This document shows positions 6,460 to 9,831 of a DNA stretch of 9,831 nt, piece after piece. This DNA is from an uncultured Flavobacteriales bacterium (GTDB lineage Bacteria; Bacteroidota; Bacteroidia; CAIKAF01), in assembly GCA_937925455.1 (NCBI GenBank), contig CALEWF010000014.1, forward strand, positions 1-9,831, written 5' to 3'. The notes under the pieces were generated by a model. That model saw only the letters and a program-made list of their open reading frames with translations. It did no database searches and was not told the DNA's origin. How positions within the stretch are numbered: the first letter of the stretch is position 1; each line of letters begins with the position of its first letter. A program made the position numbers and the translations under genes.

Positions 6460-7410
6460 TTAATTGAAACTTCCAAAACGATGAATAATTTTTTCAGCCA
6501 AAATTTCGCTCATTTTACGATTGGACTCATGAGTCCAGCCGGCGATATGCGGTGTAAGAATAACATTTTCGGCCTGCAAAAGGTATTTAAAATCATCGGG
6601 AAGCTGCTCCTGATCCAGTTTTTCAAAAGAAACCGATTCGTATTCCAGCACATCTAAGCAAGCACCGGTAATTTTTCCCGATTGCATAGCCTTGACTAAG
6701 GCTGCTGTTTTCACCACCTTGCCTCGGGATGTATTGATGAGTACAAAGGGCTTTTTAAAACGGTGGATAAATTCTTCGTTAACTAAATAAAAAGTTTCTT
6801 CAGTAAGCGGCACATGCAGACTCAGTATATCTGCTTCTTGAAAAATATGATCCATAGTAGTTTCTTCAAACCAGGATTCAGCAATCCCCTTTTTGTATTT
6901 ATCATACACTAAAATCCGGGCATCAAAGCCCATGAGTTTTTTCACAAACCGCGTTCCGGTATTCCCATATCCAATCACCCCGATGGTTTTTCCCATGATT
7001 TCCGTACCCCGATTTTCGGCACGTTTCCAAATGCCTTGTCTAATTTCAAGGTCAGCACGTTTTAGATGGTTGAGTAGCATAAGCAACATACCGATAGCAT
7101 GTTCTCCCACTGCATCGCGGTTTCCTTCGGGCGAATTGATGCATACCACTCCCCTGCTTTCTGCTTCGTACACATCAATATTTTCCATGCCGGCTCCGGC
7201 CCGGGCGATAAATTTTAATTGCGGTGCATGGTTCAAAAATTCGGTATCAATTTTAAACTTGCTCCGGATGACAATGCCCTGTACCTGGGATAATAAGCTT
7301 AAACATTCTTCGCGACTCCAACCGGTATAATGTTGAACCAGATACCCATGTTCAACTAATTTTTCTTCGAGGGCAGAGTGCACCGTGTCAATAAAAAGGA
7401 CTTTCATCAT
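6460..7410 (-). CDS. D-2-hydroxyacid dehydrogenase (SerA-like, NAD-binding), third gene of the gal operon
   Basis: This cytoplasmic oxidoreductase of the D-isomer-specific 2-hydroxyacid dehydrogenase family interconverts a 2-hydroxyacid and a 2-oxoacid. At 316 residues it is the short form without an ACT domain. The N-terminal substrate half includes RAGAGMENID (70-79) and NSPEGNRDAVGEHA (92-105). The Rossmann motif is GVIGYGNTG (144-152), and Asp170 at the end of the next strand (VYDKY) suggests NAD rather than NADP. The catalytic set is Arg229 (NTSRGKVV), Glu258 (DVLEYES, replacing the usual DVFxxEP) and His288 (TPHIAGW). It resembles phosphoglycerate dehydrogenase most, but glycerate or another 2-hydroxyacid is possible. 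The start ATG (7410-7408) overlaps the galK stop by ATGA, with a second ATG immediately following, so translation is coupled to galK. No serC or other serine gene is nearby, and no terminator is visible after the stop. Confidence 0.92.
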   Translation of the reverse strand: MMKVLFIDTVHSALEEKLVEHGYLVQHYTGWSREECLSLLSQVQGIVIRSKFKIDTEFLNHAPQLKFIARAGAGMENIDVYEAESRGVVCINSPEGNRDAVGEHAIGMLLMLLNHLKRADLEIRQGIWKRAENRGTEIMGKTIGVIGYGNTGTRFVKKLMGFDARILVYDKYKKGIAESWFEETTMDHIFQEADILSLHVPLTEETFYLVNEEFIHRFKKPFVLINTSRGKVVKTAALVKAMQSGKITGACLDVLEYESVSFEKLDQEQLPDDFKYLLQAENVILTPHIAGWTHESNRKMSEILAEKIIHRFGSFN

Positions 7411-8573
7411 GCAGGAATGTATTCATGAACACCCTGTGAGGGCTGTACTTCGAAAATCAAACATGCCGTACCGGTTTGATAAAAATAAAATTTTTGCAAT
7501 TGTTCTTTGTATCGTTCCAATCCTTTTTCGTGAACCAATGCTATGGCACAGCCGCCAAATCCGGCACCCGTCATGCGTGCCCCCAATCCGGCTTCGTGCT
7601 GGCGGGTAAAATCAACGATGGCATCCAATTCTTTGCAAGAAACCTCATAATCATTACGTAATGAGGCATGCGATTGATACATCAGTTCGCCTAAATGAAT
7701 AAATTGACCTTGCAACAAAGAATTTCGGGCAAATAACACTCTCTTATTTTCCGTAATTACATGGCGAGCTCGTTTGATGAGGGTATAATTGTCTAAATGT
7801 TGCAAATCGGTTAATTCTGCTTCGCAAAGATTTTGCAGGGGCTTGATGCGTTGCAGTTGTTCCAGGGCTTTATCGCATTGCATTTTACGCTCATTGTATG
7901 CCGACCCGGCTAATGTTCGCGGTTTTTGAGTATCAATCACCAGTAATCGGTACGGGTATGACTCAAACGGCACCCATTCGTGTTCGATATTTTCACAATC
8001 TAACAGCATTAAAGCATTTGCTTTGCCAAAAATCACCGCATATTGATCCATAATTCCGCATTGCACGCCCACAAAATCGTTTTCCGCCTGTTTGCATAAC
8101 AGGGCTAATTGACGGTCTGATATTGTGTGAATGGATGAAGTATGCAAAACAATTTTTCCAATTAGAGCTTCAAGTGCCGCCGAAGATGATAAACCACTGC
8201 CTTCTGGAAGATTAGAAACCACATACGCATCAAATCCCTGGGATATTTTTACCAAGCGGTTGATTTCAAAAATTACACCCGCCGGGTAACGTTGCCAACC
8301 TGTAAAATCAGCCGAAACTATTTCTTTTTTTAATGGAATAATACAAGGCTCGTTATGCGATTGGCTGATGATACGTATCAACGGTTCATCATGTAATCGT
8401 ACCGCTGCATATATTCCTTTATCAATGGCACATGGCATTACCCAGCCGCCGTTGTAATCAATGTGTTCACCCAACACATTGACTCGTCCTGGGGAAAAAA
8501 ACAAGCGAATATTATCTTCCGGATGGGAAGTAATATTTTTCAATCCCGTTATTGCCTGTTGCCACAAAATCAT
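7407..8573 (-). CDS. galK: Galactokinase
   Basis: This GHMP-family kinase phosphorylates alpha-D-galactose to galactose-1-phosphate with ATP, the first committed step of the Leloir pathway. Its 388 residues fit the family. The galactokinase signature is SPGRVNVLGEHIDYNGG (27-43), including Arg30, which corresponds to the catalytic-site Arg. The phosphate-binding GHMP motif is LPEGSGLSSSAALE (122-135). GIMDQ (173-177) carries the catalytic Asp176. The third motif is MTGAGFGGCAIAL (334-346). All key residues are present. The start ATG (8573) overlaps the galT stop by ATGA and the stop overlaps the next ATG in the same way, so it is the middle gene of a tightly coupled three-gene operon. I see no separate promoter. 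The order galT-galK means GalT is made first. Confidence 0.97.
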   Translation of the reverse strand: MILWQQAITGLKNITSHPEDNIRLFFSPGRVNVLGEHIDYNGGWVMPCAIDKGIYAAVRLHDEPLIRIISQSHNEPCIIPLKKEIVSADFTGWQRYPAGVIFEINRLVKISQGFDAYVVSNLPEGSGLSSSAALEALIGKIVLHTSSIHTISDRQLALLCKQAENDFVGVQCGIMDQYAVIFGKANALMLLDCENIEHEWVPFESYPYRLLVIDTQKPRTLAGSAYNERKMQCDKALEQLQRIKPLQNLCEAELTDLQHLDNYTLIKRARHVITENKRVLFARNSLLQGQFIHLGELMYQSHASLRNDYEVSCKELDAIVDFTRQHEAGLGARMTGAGFGGCAIALVHEKGLERYKEQLQKFYFYQTGTACLIFEVQPSQGVHEYIPA

Positions 8574-9538
8574 GATACATGACTTAATTTAAACCGTTCT
8601 AATGCCTGCCTGAGTTCTTCGGCGCATTCTTCTACATTTCGAGTATTAGCTGCTGCCCAAGCACCCATTTCACTAGAAGCATACCATTTAATTTTATCGG
8701 CTGCCCGAAGCGGGGTATAAAACTCAATGTGAAAATGATAATAGGGCGTAACATCTGTATCCATATTTACGGGTATTTGATGAAAACACATCATATACGG
8801 AAAAGGGCGATGAAACAAAGCATCAAAAGCACCCGTAACATCTTTTAATATTTTGACCAGGCTTTGTAATTCTACTTCTTCCATTTCTGCTATAGAATTT
8901 ATCGGACGCAAGGGTGTAATAAATACACCATAGGGATAATCGGTAAAATAAGGGATAAACGCCACAAAATGCTCATTAACGGTAAGTACCCGTTCTTTTT
9001 CCTGAAGCTCAGCTTGGGTAATTGCCGGAATTAAGGGTTGGTGATGTTGTTCAAACCATTGCCGGCACTGAGATATTTCCTGTTCAATTTTCAGCGGAAC
9101 CCAAGAATAAGCATAAATCTGTCCGTGCGGATGATGCATAGTTACGCCCACCTCTTCTCCCCTGTTTTCAAAAATAAATACATATTTCACTTGAGGGTCT
9201 TGAGATAATGCCACCCAACGCTCTTTCCAAAGCTTTGCCAGTTTGAGCAAATGTTCATTAGACAATTGATATAAGCTGGCTTGATGGTCAGAAGAATACA
9301 GAATAACTTCACAATACCCGTAAGACGGGGCTGCTTGGTAAAACGAAGGGTGGATAACTTCTTCCGGATGCGTGGAAAGAGCCGGGAAATCATTGTCGTA
9401 CTTTAATACCTCATAATGGTCGGGCACTTTACCTGATCCCGGACAAAACGGGCAAAAATTTTTGGGCAAATGTGGTCGTTGTTGCCGATGTGCCGCAACC
9501 ATAGTCCATGTACCGAGTAAAGGATTGTATCGCAACAT
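8570..9538 (-). CDS. galT: Galactose-1-phosphate uridylyltransferase
   Basis: GalT transfers UMP from UDP-glucose to galactose-1-phosphate through a uridylyl-histidine intermediate, yielding UDP-galactose and glucose-1-phosphate. At 322 residues it is close to class I GalT (E. coli 348). It carries the CPFCPG zinc-binding pair (Cys29, Cys32), ENRGEEVG (124-131) and the active-site HPHGQ (136-140), in which His138 is the nucleophile and His136 a metal ligand. A C-terminal YYHFHIEFYTPLR corresponds to the HxH segment of the second HIT-like half. The early residues RYNPLLGTWTMVAAHRQQRP are typical of the family. It is the first gene of the galT-galK-dehydrogenase operon. No epimerase galE or galactose transporter is in the window. 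The ATG at 9538 lies within a perfect palindrome, which may matter for expression. Confidence 0.97.
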   Translation of the reverse strand: MLRYNPLLGTWTMVAAHRQQRPHLPKNFCPFCPGSGKVPDHYEVLKYDNDFPALSTHPEEVIHPSFYQAAPSYGYCEVILYSSDHQASLYQLSNEHLLKLAKLWKERWVALSQDPQVKYVFIFENRGEEVGVTMHHPHGQIYAYSWVPLKIEQEISQCRQWFEQHHQPLIPAITQAELQEKERVLTVNEHFVAFIPYFTDYPYGVFITPLRPINSIAEMEEVELQSLVKILKDVTGAFDALFHRPFPYMMCFHQIPVNMDTDVTPYYHFHIEFYTPLRAADKIKWYASSEMGAWAAANTRNVEECAEELRQALERFKLSHVS

Positions 9539-9547
9539 AAATGTTGC
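9532..9547. promoter_or_regulatory. Perfect palindrome over the galT start codon
   Basis: GCAACAT (9532-9538) and ATGTTGC (9541-9547) are exact inverted repeats with a 2-bp spacer, and the galT ATG is in one arm. It could be an operator for a dimeric repressor or an mRNA hairpin masking the start codon (6 bp with a UUUA loop). A 7-bp arm can arise by chance in about 10 kb, so function is only inferred. Confidence 0.3.
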
Positions 9548-9710
9548 ACCAAGTTATTAGGATTATACCTGCTGAAATAAATTAAATTGAAATACTTATG
9601 AAGAATGGATGTTTGATAATTTAATTCATGCAGAAATAAAAGCTAATTGCAGGGTATAAAAATTATCCCAAAATTGTCATTAGAATTTTTAGTCATACAG
9701 TATTACAGGA
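9539..9710 (-). promoter_or_regulatory. AT-rich leader/promoter region of the gal operon
   Basis: These 172 bp between galT and the repeat carry no gene. On the minus strand TAGCTTTT (9645-9638) matches 7 of 8 positions of the Bacteroidota -7 box. TTTTG (9673-9669) lies 23 nt upstream, slightly long for a -33 box. This would leave a leader of about 95 nt. No riboswitch or clear operator besides the start-codon palindrome is seen. Confidence 0.3.
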
Positions 9711-9831
9711 GGGGGCGGTCGCGTTTTTCTCGGCCTCGTAGGGGCGGATTCACCCGCTGCCCCAATCTGCTGCGGATGGAAGTGGAAAGCCCGCAGGGGC
9801 GAAGCCCACAGGGCACGGGGTAGCGGGGCTG
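9711..9831 (-). repeat. Second copy of the GC-rich structured repeat, inverted and cut by the window end
   Basis: The reverse complement of 9712-9831 aligns with 4540-4659 over 120 bp. The stretch from CCCCGTGCCC to CCGCAGCAGA is identical. The rest differs by a few substitutions and a compensating indel pair around the GGGG/CCCC hairpin. Only the 3' arm of the long hairpin is inside the window. The CTGCGG/CCGCAG hairpin is conserved. The GCAGCC terminal repeat is altered to CGACCG. As in the first copy, the CCCC end points towards the start of a gene (galT, 172 bp away). Confidence 0.85.

Noticed and set aside
6893..7330. Plus-strand open frame of 145 codons inside the dehydrogenase gene
   Set aside because: It is wholly antisense to a gene with intact catalytic motifs and has no recognisable domain or ribosome site.

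Overview
The window looks like a chromosomal segment of a Bacteroidota bacterium, possibly of the Chitinophagales, though I cannot fix the order. The evidence is an outer-membrane TonB-dependent receptor with an N-terminal carboxypeptidase-regulatory-like domain, AT-rich intergenic DNA, weak Shine-Dalgarno signals, promoter-like boxes resembling the Bacteroidota TAnnTTTG -7 element, and a secreted WD40 protein with a C-terminal beta domain. I see no rRNA, tRNA, CRISPR array, phage gene or transposase.

Layout. The left end (1-688, minus) is the N-terminal third or less of a TonB-dependent receptor, cut by the window edge and apparently starting at TTG. Upstream on the same strand is dacB (PBP4-type D,D-carboxypeptidase/endopeptidase). 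It is divergent from a secreted WD40 beta-propeller protein on the plus strand, whose 3' end overlaps the convergent dtd gene (D-aminoacyl-tRNA deacylase) by 7 bp. Behind dtd lies a GC-rich, highly structured intergenic repeat (4459-4659), then a TerC-family membrane protein. TerC and a convergent Cys-rich lipoprotein of unknown function share one strong bidirectional terminator. The right third is a minus-strand operon, galT-galK-D-2-hydroxyacid dehydrogenase, with 4-bp ATGA overlaps at both junctions. A second copy of the GC-rich repeat, in inverted orientation, begins at 9711 and runs off the end of the window.

How the genes work together. GalK phosphorylates galactose and GalT exchanges the product with UDP-glucose (Leloir pathway). 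The third gene encodes a SerA-like NAD-dependent dehydrogenase with no textbook role in that pathway but is translationally coupled to it. The other genes are housekeeping or envelope functions: peptidoglycan trimming, tRNA proofreading, and probable metal-ion export.

Most of the window is ordinary. The most interesting non-coding signal is the repeat pair: about 120 bp aligned at roughly 90% identity, a long nested hairpin in the complete copy, and both copies lying upstream of a gene in the same relative orientation. Lesser points are an internally duplicated cysteine module in the lipoprotein, the dehydrogenase coupled to galTK, and a perfect palindrome over the galT start codon. I found no clearly new multi-gene system.
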